Made by a program: the position numbers and the translations under genes. Below the pieces are notes generated by a model. That model was not told where the DNA came from. It searched no databases and worked only from the letters and a program-made list of their open reading frames with translations. From Mxb001 sp046046455 (lineage in GTDB: Bacteria; Actinomycetota; Actinomycetes; S36-B12): a stretch of DNA of 64,000 nt. Below are positions 44,053 to 52,250 of the stretch, in pieces (position 1 is the stretch's first letter; each line of letters starts with the position of its first letter). The stretch lies in the NCBI GenBank assembly GCA_046046455.1, contig JBJOJS010000021.1, forward strand, positions 1 to 64,000, read 5' to 3'.

Positions 44053-45072
44053 ATGCGCGGACGTCGGGCCACCACGCGGATCGCCGCTGCCTCGAAGCGT
44101 CACGCACTCGCGTCGGGGGCTGCGATCCTCGCGATGGCTCTCACGGCATGCGCGTCAGGCAGCACCGCGGTCGCCCCTTCCACGACCACTCCCGGGTCGG
44201 CGTCGGCCATCGTGCCGATCGCACCGGGAGAGCCCGTCATCATCACGGCGGCGGACCTGCCCGAGATCACCGCCCTGGGTGCCCCGGGCAGCCACACGCC
44301 GCAGCGCATCGTGAGCCTGGCGACCGGTGTGGGCGAGACCCTCGTCGCGCTCGGCGTCGGCGATCGCGTCGTGGGTCGCGATGAGACGAGCGAGGTGCCC
44401 GGTGAGGCCGAGGTCGTCACCCAAGCGCATAACGTCTCCGCAGAGCGGGTCATCGCGCTGGATCCCGATCTCGTCATCGTCGATGCGCGCACGACGCCGC
44501 CCGAAGCGCTTCAGCAGATTGAAGCGTCAGGTGCACGCATCATCGAGGTGCCGGAGGCCTGGACCCTCGCTGACATGGCACCGCGCACGCGAGCGATCGC
44601 CGACGCGGTTGGCGTCGACGCGGCACCACTACTCTCCACGCTTCCGACGCCAGGTGCCTCCGATCCGTCACCCTCCGCCGACACCCCGCGCGTGGCCTTC
44701 CTCTATCTGCGCGGTACGTCGGCGATCTACCTCCTCGGCGGAGAGGGATCCGGGGCCGACGCCCTCATCGACGCAGCCGGCGCCGTCGACGCCGGTGCGG
44801 ATGCCGGACTCGAGGCATTCACCCCGCTCACGGCGGAGGCCCTGGTCGCCCTCGACCCCGACGTACTCCTCGTGATGACCGGAGGACTCGAGTCGGTCGA
44901 TGGCATAGACGGCCTCCTGGCCCTGCCGGGGGTCGCTCAGACGACCGCGGGTCGTGAACGCCGCGTCATCGCGGTGGACGATGAGGTCCTGCTGTCCTAC
45001 GGGCCGCGCACCGGCGCGCTCATCGAACTCCTGCGCGCCGCGCTCGCACAGGTATCGACGACACCCGCATGA
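44053..45072 (+). CDS. hmuT: Haem/iron ABC transporter substrate-binding lipoprotein (HmuT-like)
   Basis: The 339-residue lipoprotein has a signal ending in ALTAC near residue 33, then a Peripla_BP_2 domain starting at RIVSLATGVGETLVALGVGDRVVG. Diagnostic parts include HNVSAERVIALDPDLVIVDA, VAFLYLRGTSAIYLLGGEGSG, and the end DEVLLSYGPRTG. This is the order of hemin-binding HmuT proteins in actinobacteria. GATACT lies 6 bases before ATG 44053. The last four bases overlap the permease gene as ATGA. Confidence 0.85.
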   Translation: MRGRRATTRIAAASKRHALASGAAILAMALTACASGSTAVAPSTTTPGSASAIVPIAPGEPVIITAADLPEITALGAPGSHTPQRIVSLATGVGETLVALGVGDRVVGRDETSEVPGEAEVVTQAHNVSAERVIALDPDLVIVDARTTPPEALQQIEASGARIIEVPEAWTLADMAPRTRAIADAVGVDAAPLLSTLPTPGASDPSPSADTPRVAFLYLRGTSAIYLLGGEGSGADALIDAAGAVDAGADAGLEAFTPLTAEALVALDPDVLLVMTGGLESVDGIDGLLALPGVAQTTAGRERRVIAVDDEVLLSYGPRTGALIELLRAALAQVSTTPA

Positions 45073-46058
45073 GCACCCGCGGGGGGCGCACGGCCCTCGT
45101 GCTCATCGCACTTGCGGTCATCGTGGCTGCATGCGCCGCCGCAGCACTACTCGTGGGTGCGGCCGAGACGTCGAGTGTGATCATCATGGAGATCCGCGCA
45201 CCCCGCGTCGCGCTGACGATCATCGTGGGTGCGGGTCTGGGCATCTCAGGCGTACTGCTGCAGGGCACCTTGCGCAACCCCCTCGCCGATCCCGGCATCA
45301 TCGGCGTCTCTGCGAGCGCGGCACTGGGCGCTGTTATCGCGCTGGCCGTCGGGAGCACCTTTGTCACCGGCGGGTCGGCCGCGTCCGCCTGGATCGGTGC
45401 GATCGGGGCCACCGTCGCCGGCCTCGCAGGCATGTCACTCGTGCTGTGGATCGCGAGATCCGCCTCGGGCCGCACCGAGATCGTCACGCTCGTGCTCGGC
45501 GGCGTCACCGTCACGGCGTTCGCCGCGGCACTACTCTCCGTGGTGGTCGCGGTATCCGATGCAGCGGGTGCACGGTCAGCGACCTTCTGGACGACCGGCA
45601 GTCTGGCGCTCGCCACGTGGCCGGGTGTCGGGACCACGCTTCCCTTCCTCATCATCGCCATCGCACTCGCGATCGCCGTCGCGCGCGATCTCGACGTCAT
45701 GGCGCTCGGCGACCGTGCAGCTTGGGCGGCGGGAGTGAATGTCGATCGCACACGACTCCTCGCCCTCGCAGGAGCAGTGCTCGCGGTGTCGGCGGGCGTC
45801 GCGGTCGTCGGTGTCATCGCCTTCGTCGGCCTCGTCGTACCTCACGCCGTCCGCCTGCTCATCGGGCCGCGCCACGGAGCCCTGCTTATCGGCTCGGCAC
45901 TTGCGGGCGCGCTGCTGCTCCTCATCGCCGACACCATCGCGCGCACCGTGGTGTCTCCGGTGGAGCTGCCTCTCGGTGTCGTGACGGCCGTCATCGGAGC
46001 ACCGATCTTCATCGTGCTGCTACGACGTACACGCAGTGCCCAGGGAGGTTGGGCATGA
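45069..46058 (+). CDS. hmuU: Haem/iron ABC transporter permease (FecCD family, HmuU-like)
   Basis: The 329-residue FecCD permease has about nine to ten hydrophobic helices, with GISGVLLQGTLRNPLADPGIIGVSASAALG in the N-terminal third (broken as several motifs), the coupling region LALATWPGV, and VVGVIAFVGLVVPHAVRLLIGPRH near the end. It forms the channel through which HmuT-delivered haem or siderophore enters. Both ends overlap the neighbours as ATGA. Confidence 0.9.
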   Translation: MSTRGGRTALVLIALAVIVAACAAAALLVGAAETSSVIIMEIRAPRVALTIIVGAGLGISGVLLQGTLRNPLADPGIIGVSASAALGAVIALAVGSTFVTGGSAASAWIGAIGATVAGLAGMSLVLWIARSASGRTEIVTLVLGGVTVTAFAAALLSVVVAVSDAAGARSATFWTTGSLALATWPGVGTTLPFLIIAIALAIAVARDLDVMALGDRAAWAAGVNVDRTRLLALAGAVLAVSAGVAVVGVIAFVGLVVPHAVRLLIGPRHGALLIGSALAGALLLLIADTIARTVVSPVELPLGVVTAVIGAPIFIVLLRRTRSAQGGWA

Positions 46059-46807
46059 GCGCGCGCCTTGAGGCGCGCGATGTCTGCGTCCCACACCGTC
46101 TCGACAACGTCAGCGTGAGCATCACAGCGGGCGAGGTGCACGCACTCGTCGGTCCTAACGGATCGGGCAAGTCGACCCTGCTCGCGGTGCTCGCGGGCGA
46201 TCTCGCTCCCGATTCGGGCACGGTCATGATCGATGGGCAGCCGTGGTCGCGGATCGGCGCGCGCGAGGCAGCTCGTCGCCGTGCGCTGCTCGCGCAGGAG
46301 ACACCGCTTGCCTTCGCCTTCAGCGTGCGCGATGTGATCGCGTGGGGTCGACTGCCGTGGCGCGGGATGGCTGCGGCGGCGCAGGACGATGAGATCTGCG
46401 CTGCGGTCATCGCCGAGCATGGGCTCGATGATCTGCTCGATCGACCGGTCACCTCGCTCTCCGGTGGTGAACGAGCCCGGGTCCATCTCGCGCGCGTACT
46501 CGCCCAGCGTGCCCCGGTCCTCCTGCTCGATGAGGCCGACGCCGCTCTGGACCTCGCGGGACAGGCCCACCTCGACGCGGCTGTGCGTCGGCGTCGAGAT
46601 GCTGGCGACAGCATCGTGATCGTGGGCCACGATCTCGGGCGACTCGCTGCACTGGCCGACTCAGCGACACTGCTCTCACGCGGTCGGGTCGTGGGTCAGG
46701 GATCCGCCGCGGCCACGCTGACTGCCGATGCACTCACTCAGGCCTACGGCGTACCCGTATCGACGTCCCTGGCGGACGGTCGACGCGTCTTCTGGTCCGA
46801 GGGCTAG
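46055..46807 (+). CDS. hmuV: Haem/iron ABC transporter ATP-binding protein (HmuV-like)
   Basis: The 250-residue ATPase has Walker A VGPNGSGKSTLL, a Q-loop LLAQETPLAF, the signature LSGGERARVHLARVLA, Walker B VLLLDEADAALD and the H-loop GHDLGRLA. It energises HmuU. The start overlaps HmuU as ATGA, with GGGAGG upstream. The TAG stop at 46805-46807 lies inside the GCTAGC target site of the IS481-family element that follows, so the reading frame survived the insertion intact. Confidence 0.9.
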   Translation: MSARLEARDVCVPHRLDNVSVSITAGEVHALVGPNGSGKSTLLAVLAGDLAPDSGTVMIDGQPWSRIGAREAARRRALLAQETPLAFAFSVRDVIAWGRLPWRGMAAAAQDDEICAAVIAEHGLDDLLDRPVTSLSGGERARVHLARVLAQRAPVLLLDEADAALDLAGQAHLDAAVRRRRDAGDSIVIVGHDLGRLAALADSATLLSRGRVVGQGSAAATLTADALTQAYGVPVSTSLADGRRVFWSEG

Positions 46808-47820
46808 CTGTTCTGCCCATGGTCGTTGGTCACGCGGGTGACCGGGGGCTTGCCGCCGAGTGCGGTGTGAGGCCTGTGATGGTTGTAGATGTGGAGCCAG
46901 CTGGTCAAGGCGGCGCGGCGGGCTGATTCGGATCGGTAGGCCTTGGCGTAGCCCCATTCGTCGCGCAGGGTGCGGTGGAAGCGTTCGATCTTGCCGTTGG
47001 TTTGGGGCCGGTAGGGGCGGGTGCGGCGATGCCGGATGCCTTGGGCGGTGGTCGTGGCGGCCCAGTCGCGGGATCGGTAGGCCGGTCCGTTGTCGGTGAG
47101 TACCTCGGTCACGGTGATGCCGTGGCCGGTGAAGAACGCCAGCGCGCGCTCCCAGAAGCCCAGCACGGTCACGGTGGTTTCGTCGTCGTGGACCTCGGAG
47201 TAGGTGAGCCGGGAATGGTCGTCGAGGGCCGAGTGGACGTAGGAGTAGCCCGTCTTGCCGGTGCCGCGCTGAGCACGCAGACGGGCATTGACCTTCTGGG
47301 CGGCGCGTGATTCATCGAAACCGCGGCCGTGGATCTTCCAGCCGCCGCCTGAGGGGATGCGGCCGAACTTCTTCACATCGACGTGGATGAGCTCCCCGGG
47401 GCGGGAGCGTTCATAACGGCGGATCACTTCCCCGGTGGCCCGGTCCATGTGGTCGAGCCGGTTCAGGCCTTGGCGGACCAAGACGCGGTGAACGGTCGAC
47501 GCGGGGATACCGACCCTGCCCGCGATCTGCACCGGTCCCAGCCGGCGCGTCACGCGCAGATGCTTGATCCTGCGCTCGATCCGGGGCCTGGTGCGGGCCG
47601 GAGAGCGATGCGGCCGACTGGACACATCGGCCATGTCCTTCACTCCCGGGCGGCGCCCGGCGTCCAGCACGGCCCGATAGCGCCGGCTCCAGCGGACCAC
47701 CGTCGTTGTCGACACCTGGAACCGCTCCGCCGTGGCCCGGATCGTCGAACCCGATTCGACGTGGAACCGGGCCAGCTTCAACCGGCCGAGCTCGGACAAC
47801 GTGGCATTAGCGTGGGGCAT
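46804..47820 (-). CDS. IS481-family transposase
   Basis: The 338-residue DDE transposase has an N-terminal HTH (RATAERFQVSTTTVVRWSRRY at about 29-49), a second HTH-like stretch (IAGRVGIPASTVHRVLVRQG), and an rve core with the catalytic Asp in IHVDVKKFG, the second Asp in VLTDNGPAYRS and the Glu in NGKIERFHRTLRDEWGYAKA. AAGGAGG lies about 6 bases upstream of ATG 47820. The terminal Ser codon is completed, and the TAG stop supplied, by the flanking GCTAGC rather than by the element. Confidence 0.95.
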   Translation of the reverse strand: MPHANATLSELGRLKLARFHVESGSTIRATAERFQVSTTTVVRWSRRYRAVLDAGRRPGVKDMADVSSRPHRSPARTRPRIERRIKHLRVTRRLGPVQIAGRVGIPASTVHRVLVRQGLNRLDHMDRATGEVIRRYERSRPGELIHVDVKKFGRIPSGGGWKIHGRGFDESRAAQKVNARLRAQRGTGKTGYSYVHSALDDHSRLTYSEVHDDETTVTVLGFWERALAFFTGHGITVTEVLTDNGPAYRSRDWAATTTAQGIRHRRTRPYRPQTNGKIERFHRTLRDEWGYAKAYRSESARRAALTSWLHIYNHHRPHTALGGKPPVTRVTNDHGQNS

Positions 47821-47929
47821 GAAGGCCTCCTTGGTGGGCGTGAATGCTTGGTCGCTTCACACCTCACTAGGAGGCCTTCACCCTGTCAAAAACCCACCCC
47901 CCGCGTCACCAACCTCTAGGGGCAGAACC
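46809..47929 (-). mobile_element. IS481-family insertion sequence with terminal inverted repeats and 6-bp target duplication
   Basis: The 1,121-bp element is bounded by imperfect inverted repeats of about 30 bp (left TGTTCTGCCC, right GGTTCTGCCC on the opposite strand; 23 of the first 30 bases match). GCTAGC flanks it on both sides (46803-46808 and 47930-47935) as a target duplication. IS481 is known to favour NCTAGN targets with 6-bp duplications, which fits exactly. The element is apparently complete and its transposase is open. Confidence 0.9.
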
Positions 47930-48040
47930 GCTAGCCGGCCCGAGGGTGAGCCGGTCCGAGGGTGAGGCGGTCCGAGGGTTCGTGCGTCGCTGACGCGGAC
48001 AGCCCGCGGCGCTCAGCCCGAGGCTCTCAGCCGACAGCTC

Positions 48041-48430
48041 TCAGCCAGCAGCGAGCAGGCGTTCGCGCAGCGCCTCCGGCATGCGCATCGGGCGTCCGGA
48101 CTCAGCATCGACGACCGCGAGGCGCGTCGTCGCCTCCGCTGCCACGTCGCCATGGTCATCGAGGATGCGATAGACGATCGAGTACGACGTCCGCGCCATG
48201 TCGGTGACCTGGGCTTCGATCACTAGTGGCTCGCGGGAATACCCGAGCGACTTGATGTGCCGGATCTCCTGCGAGACGACCACCATCGCGTAGTCGTCAT
48301 TGACGACGGCATCGAGTTCGCTGATGAGTCCCATCCGGGCCTCTTGCAGGTAGTCGTGATAGGCGACGTTGTTGACGTGACCGAGTGGGTCGAGGTCGCT
48401 GAAGCGTCTCTGGATCTGGACTCGCATCAT
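48041..48430 (-). CDS. Hotdog-fold acyl-CoA thioesterase
   Basis: The 129-residue protein has the 4HBT/YbgC-like start FSDLDPLGHVNNVAYHDYLQEAR with the catalytic Asp, then a single hotdog domain. It would hydrolyse an acyl-CoA thioester. ATG 48430 overlaps the TGA of the beta-propeller gene as ATGA, with a second ATG directly after. It is the last gene of the PhyH/propeller/thioesterase operon. Low-complexity GCTCTCAGCC repeats lie just beyond its stop. Confidence 0.85.
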   Translation of the reverse strand: MMRVQIQRRFSDLDPLGHVNNVAYHDYLQEARMGLISELDAVVNDDYAMVVVSQEIRHIKSLGYSREPLVIEAQVTDMARTSYSIVYRILDDHGDVAAEATTRLAVVDAESGRPMRMPEALRERLLAAG

Positions 48431-49767
48431 CGCTTCTCGCGACTGATCGTCACCATCGGGCTCACCGCAGGGCTGGATGTCTTCGTGAAGACGCGCACCT
48501 TGACCGGCTTCACGGTGCCCTTCCACCGGTAGTTGCCCTGGGCATCGATGACGGCGGTCGCGGGCTGGGTGACGAACATCTGCCCTCGCTTGGTCAGGTC
48601 CTTGATATGGACGGTGACGACCGTGCCCGGCTGCATCCAGGTCGATGTCCCCGTGAGTGTGAGCGTGTTGCCCTTCAGTTTCCCTTGGACGCTGAGCGTG
48701 GGGGAATAGGCCGGATCCTCGATGAGAGCGCCCACGACTCTCGCGTTAGTGGTGCCCGCTGCGAGACGACTTCCATCGGAGCTTCTGCTCACGTCTGTGC
48801 CGAGGACGGAGACGCCCGGGGGCATGATCCGGCTGCGCGCTCCCATGCGCCCGCGCTCATCGAGGGCAATGTCGAACAGGCCCGTGGATTCTCCCTCGAT
48901 ATCGACCTCCAGGCCGGTCGCCACGGACAGGCTCCGATGGCCGGCCGCGACCTCGATCGTGGTGGACCCCGGCGTGGTGAACGTCAGCGCGGACTCCTGC
49001 ACCGTCGCGCCCGTCACGGGATCCAGGGCGAGGATGGCGGAGCGGAAACCGGCGCTGCTGGACCCGATCGCCGCGCCGGCGTAGAGGATCGTGCCACTGC
49101 GGGAGAGGGCGAGCGAGGACAGGAAGGTCTGAGGTGCCTGCCCGGACATGAGTCGCGACGTGCCTGCAGTGATGTCGATGGACAGCAGCAGGCCGGCGTC
49201 GGTCGTGGCGAATCCTCTACCGCCACTCGGCAGCATCACGAGGTCACTCGGTCGCTGGGCGCCGGTCGGCACGCGCTCGAGGACCGCGTAGTCGTTGACG
49301 CTGGTAGCACTCACCACGACAACCTCGCCTGCAAGGTCGGCAATGACGAGCTGCTTGAGCGCGGGCAGGTAGACGATGCCATTCGCTTCCCGAAGGCCCA
49401 CATCGGCAAGCAGGGGTTCTCCGGATGCCACGTCGATGACGTAAAGGTGCGGATCGCCCTGGCACACCGCCCACGCGGTGGACGCATCAGGGGCGATGGC
49501 GACGTCGGAGGGAGAGCATTCCAGGGGCACGCGAGTGACGACTCCGGCACCGGGGAGCAGGATGATCGACCTTTCGTTGTACAGCGATGCGACAATCAGG
49601 CCACTGTCCGCAGCGGCCACGGAATTGGGTGTCTCGCCGACGGAGACATCCTCGGAGACGAACCGCGGGGCTCGCGTATCCACGGTCACTGCCGAGGCAG
49701 GAGTCGCGTAGCCCAGGATCACCACTCCGGCGAGCAATACGGCGTACCCCCGGGCCCTGCCCCTCAT
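48427..49767 (-). CDS. Secreted beta-propeller-like protein
   Basis: The 446-residue protein has a signal peptide (MRGRARGYAVLLAGVV, cleavage near ASA). Repeated strands such as SDVAIAPDASTAWAVCQGDPHLYVIDVASGE and SDLVMLPSGGRGFATTDAG recall YVTN/WD40-type propellers (each shown here as parts). The last 100 residues (KLKGNTLTLTGTSTWMQPG onward) look like an immunoglobulin-like domain. Function is unknown. The ATG overlaps the end of the PhyH gene as ATGA. Confidence 0.65.
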   Translation of the reverse strand: MRGRARGYAVLLAGVVILGYATPASAVTVDTRAPRFVSEDVSVGETPNSVAAADSGLIVASLYNERSIILLPGAGVVTRVPLECSPSDVAIAPDASTAWAVCQGDPHLYVIDVASGEPLLADVGLREANGIVYLPALKQLVIADLAGEVVVVSATSVNDYAVLERVPTGAQRPSDLVMLPSGGRGFATTDAGLLLSIDITAGTSRLMSGQAPQTFLSSLALSRSGTILYAGAAIGSSSAGFRSAILALDPVTGATVQESALTFTTPGSTTIEVAAGHRSLSVATGLEVDIEGESTGLFDIALDERGRMGARSRIMPPGVSVLGTDVSRSSDGSRLAAGTTNARVVGALIEDPAYSPTLSVQGKLKGNTLTLTGTSTWMQPGTVVTVHIKDLTKRGQMFVTQPATAVIDAQGNYRWKGTVKPVKVRVFTKTSSPAVSPMVTISREKR

Positions 49768-50558
49768 ACGAGCACCGGGAAGAGCGGGTGATCCATGGGG
49801 GCGCCGGCGGGCAGCTCGTCGATCAGCCCCGCGAATTCGGGAGACGTGCGCCATGCGCGGGGCGCGTGGACCATGTCGTCACCGAGGAAGCGCAGGCTGA
49901 AGGCCCGACGCATCGACTTCGTTCCCGCTGCTCCGTGGAGCGTGAGCATGTGGAACCACACGGCATCACCCGGCTCGAGATCCCATCCGAGGATCGGATA
50001 GGCGTCGCGATCGTCCTCGATGCGCGGCAGCTCGCCGAGCGTGCCCTCCGGGAACCACTTGGCCTGCTCGTCGCGGAAGGTGCGTGGCATCAGCCAGGGA
50101 CCGAGGTGAGAGCCTGCGACGAACTCCAGCGTCGACTCGCGGGGCACCGGATCGAGCGGCATCCACATGGAGACGTTCTGCCTGCCCTCGACGTTGTAGT
50201 AGGGCTGATCCTGGTGCCAGGGCGTGCGCTGCTGGGTCTTGGGCTCCTTGACGAGCAGATGGTCGTGATAGAGCCGCACGTGCTCGCTCGCCATGAGGTC
50301 ACGGGCGATATGCGCAGCGGGCGAGGTGCGGATGAACTCCTCGTACTCGGGGATGCGCTGCCAGTTGCAGAAGTCCTCGACGAAGCGGCCGGTGTCGCTC
50401 TCCTCACTCGCTACGGCGACGAGGGGGCCGGGCTCGGCCAGATTGCGGTCGACTCCCGACCGGACGAGCTCGACCTGCTCGGGCGTGAAGCATCCTCGGA
50501 TGACGACGGCTCCGTCGCGGGCGTAGTCGGCGATGGTCTGCGGATCGACGTACGGCAT
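49764..50558 (-). CDS. Phytanoyl-CoA dioxygenase (PhyH) family protein
   Basis: The 264-residue Fe(II)/2-oxoglutarate oxygenase has the facial-triad His-x-Asp in TPWHQDQPYYN and the distal His in TLHGAAGTKSMRRAFSLRFLGDD, where the following Arg should bind 2-oxoglutarate. The substrate is unknown. It heads an operon with a secreted propeller protein and a thioesterase. TACCCT lies 6 bases before ATG 50558, a leaderless promoter. Confidence 0.85.
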   Translation of the reverse strand: MPYVDPQTIADYARDGAVVIRGCFTPEQVELVRSGVDRNLAEPGPLVAVASEESDTGRFVEDFCNWQRIPEYEEFIRTSPAAHIARDLMASEHVRLYHDHLLVKEPKTQQRTPWHQDQPYYNVEGRQNVSMWMPLDPVPRESTLEFVAGSHLGPWLMPRTFRDEQAKWFPEGTLGELPRIEDDRDAYPILGWDLEPGDAVWFHMLTLHGAAGTKSMRRAFSLRFLGDDMVHAPRAWRTSPEFAGLIDELPAGAPMDHPLFPVLV

Positions 50559-50740
50559 GGGCCGAGGGTAGCGCCGACCGCCGGTCCTACGCCGGGCTGA
50601 CCGCCACTAGGGGTGCGTGCGAGGTGGTCGCGGCAGGGTTGCCCGCACACGTCGATGGCTTGATGTGGATAGTGACGCAGACCCATCGCGTGCGAAAACA
50701 CGTCACTGTGGATGACCTCGCGCGAGACCGACTCACTGAT

Positions 50741-52079
50741 GCTCCTATGGATGTCAAGGGTTCATGAGGCGGCTTCTTGGTCGTGGAGCCAGTGGCGGTA
50801 GCGGTGGGCGAGGTCGGGGTTGTGGTTGGTGCCGCGTTCCATGCGGGAGATCTCGATGGTGGAGGATCCGAGGGCGGTAGCGACGAGGCTCATGGGCTGG
50901 CGGATGGCCTTGCGTCTGGCCCTGAGGTCGTCGGTGCGGACGGCGGGCTTGGGGTTGACCAGGTGGGAGTAGATCTCGCGGGCGACGTATCGCTTGAGGC
51001 AGCGGATGATGGATCGGCGGGGCATGCCCTGGGCGGTGCGCTTGGCCAGGTAGTCGCGGGTCGGCTCATGGCCGGTGCTCATGCGCACCAGCACGATCCG
51101 GTGCAGGGCGCTGTTGGCGCGCCGATCACCTCCCCGATTCAGGCGCATGGCGGTGGTCTTGCCGCTGGAAGCGGGGACGGGGCTGGCTCCGCATAGGGCA
51201 GCGAAGGCCGCGTCACTGGCCAGACGGTCGGGGTTATCCCCAGCAGCGATCAGCAGTTGCGCGGCGGTGACCGGGCCGACTCCGTGGACCTGGCGCAGCC
51301 CGGGATTGGCGTGGGTGGTGAGTTGCTCGAGCTGGGCGGTGACCTCACGCAGATCCTCCTCCAGGGCCAAGTACTGGCGGGCCAGGGTGCGCAGGGTCAA
51401 CCGGGTCGCGGTCGCAACGTCGCTGGAGTCCCTGCCCGGGCGCATGCGAGCGGCTTTGCTGGCGCGGCGCTTGCCAGCCAACCCGATCAGCTCGATGCGG
51501 ATCGCCTCCGGCGCGGTCACGCTCAAGGCCCGCAGTCTTCCGTCCAGGCGCTGCAAGGCCTGCTGGGTGGAGGTGTGGGCCACCAACAGCACCCGGATCG
51601 CCTCGACGATGCCGTCGTGGCCCTTGGGAACCGCGCTGGCCTGACCAGCAAGCGCTGCCCGCGCGGCCGCCTCCGCATCGACGGTGTCGGACTTTCCCTT
51701 GGCGCGGCGGGTCTGCCGGTTGGGCCGGTTGACCTCCACAACTTCGTGGCCGGCATGTTGCAGGACCCGCTGCAGCGACAGCCCATAGGTGCCGGTGCCC
51801 TCGACCCCGACCTTCTGCACCTTTCCGTGCCGGGTGAGCCACCGCTCCAGCCCTCGCAGGCCGAGCGGCGTGGTGGGAAACGACTTGCAGCCCAGCAGCG
51901 TCCCGACGTCATCGATCACCGCCGCGACGTGAACCTGCTCGTGCGTGTCCACACCGCCATAGACGGCTCTAACTTGATGCTTCATCCTGGTCCTGCCCCT
52001 CATTGGCCAATCGGTGGGTGGGTGCCAACCGGCCAGGGCACCGGACAAGACAGACACGGTGCTTCGCAAGGCTCCTATG
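50741..52079 (-). mobile_element. IS110-family insertion sequence (borders tentative)
   Basis: The transposase at 50762-51985 is flanked by GCTCCTATG at 50741-50749 and at 52071-52079, with similar bases beyond (GATGTCAAGGG and AAGTCACGGG). IS110 elements lack inverted repeats and insert by recombination at a short core, so such a shared sequence is the expected border type. About 85 bases of non-coding DNA lie upstream of the transposase, including a GGTGCC/GGCACC hairpin (52021-52042) that could be part of a bridge RNA. Confidence 0.6.
50762..51985 (-). CDS. IS110-family transposase with C-terminal HTH
   Basis: The 407-residue protein has the DEDD RuvC-like start (VYGGVDTHEQVHVAAVID) and VEGTGTYGLSLQRVL, and the C-terminal transposase-20 region VHGVGPVTAAQLLIAAG, then AFAALCGASPVPASSGKT with the catalytic Ser. 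The last 40 residues (SLVATALGSSTIEISRMERG then DLAHRYRHWLHDQ) look like an XRE-type helix-turn-helix not present in basic IS110 proteins. ATG 51985 is preferred over the frame to 52147. It is open and probably active. Confidence 0.9.
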   Translation of the reverse strand: MKHQVRAVYGGVDTHEQVHVAAVIDDVGTLLGCKSFPTTPLGLRGLERWLTRHGKVQKVGVEGTGTYGLSLQRVLQHAGHEVVEVNRPNRQTRRAKGKSDTVDAEAAARAALAGQASAVPKGHDGIVEAIRVLLVAHTSTQQALQRLDGRLRALSVTAPEAIRIELIGLAGKRRASKAARMRPGRDSSDVATATRLTLRTLARQYLALEEDLREVTAQLEQLTTHANPGLRQVHGVGPVTAAQLLIAAGDNPDRLASDAAFAALCGASPVPASSGKTTAMRLNRGGDRRANSALHRIVLVRMSTGHEPTRDYLAKRTAQGMPRRSIIRCLKRYVAREIYSHLVNPKPAVRTDDLRARRKAIRQPMSLVATALGSSTIEISRMERGTNHNPDLAHRYRHWLHDQEAAS

Positions 52080-52250
52080 AAGTCACGGGCCCTGGCCGGA
52101 TGGCGTCGCCGGGAGCACACCCCACCTGGCCGGCAGATCAGTAGCAAGGCACCCTTCGGGGCCAGTCAGACCGAGAGCCAGACCAGGCCGAGCATCACTC
52201 CCGGCGACATTGTCATCGTGTCTGTCAGACCATCGACGTAGCGTCAGGTC

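Larger units (their letters stand above)
46792..47982. repeat. 16-bp tandem repeat split by the IS insertion
   Basis: Unit 1 is CTGGTCCGAGGGCTAG (46792-46807), the last codons of hmuV. Units 2-4 follow the IS: CCGGCCCGAGGGTGAG (47935-47950), CCGGTCCGAGGGTGAG (47951-47966) and GCGGTCCGAGGGTTCG (47967-47982). The shared core is GGtCCGAGGG. Unit 1 carries the CTAG that became the IS target. Confidence 0.85.
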
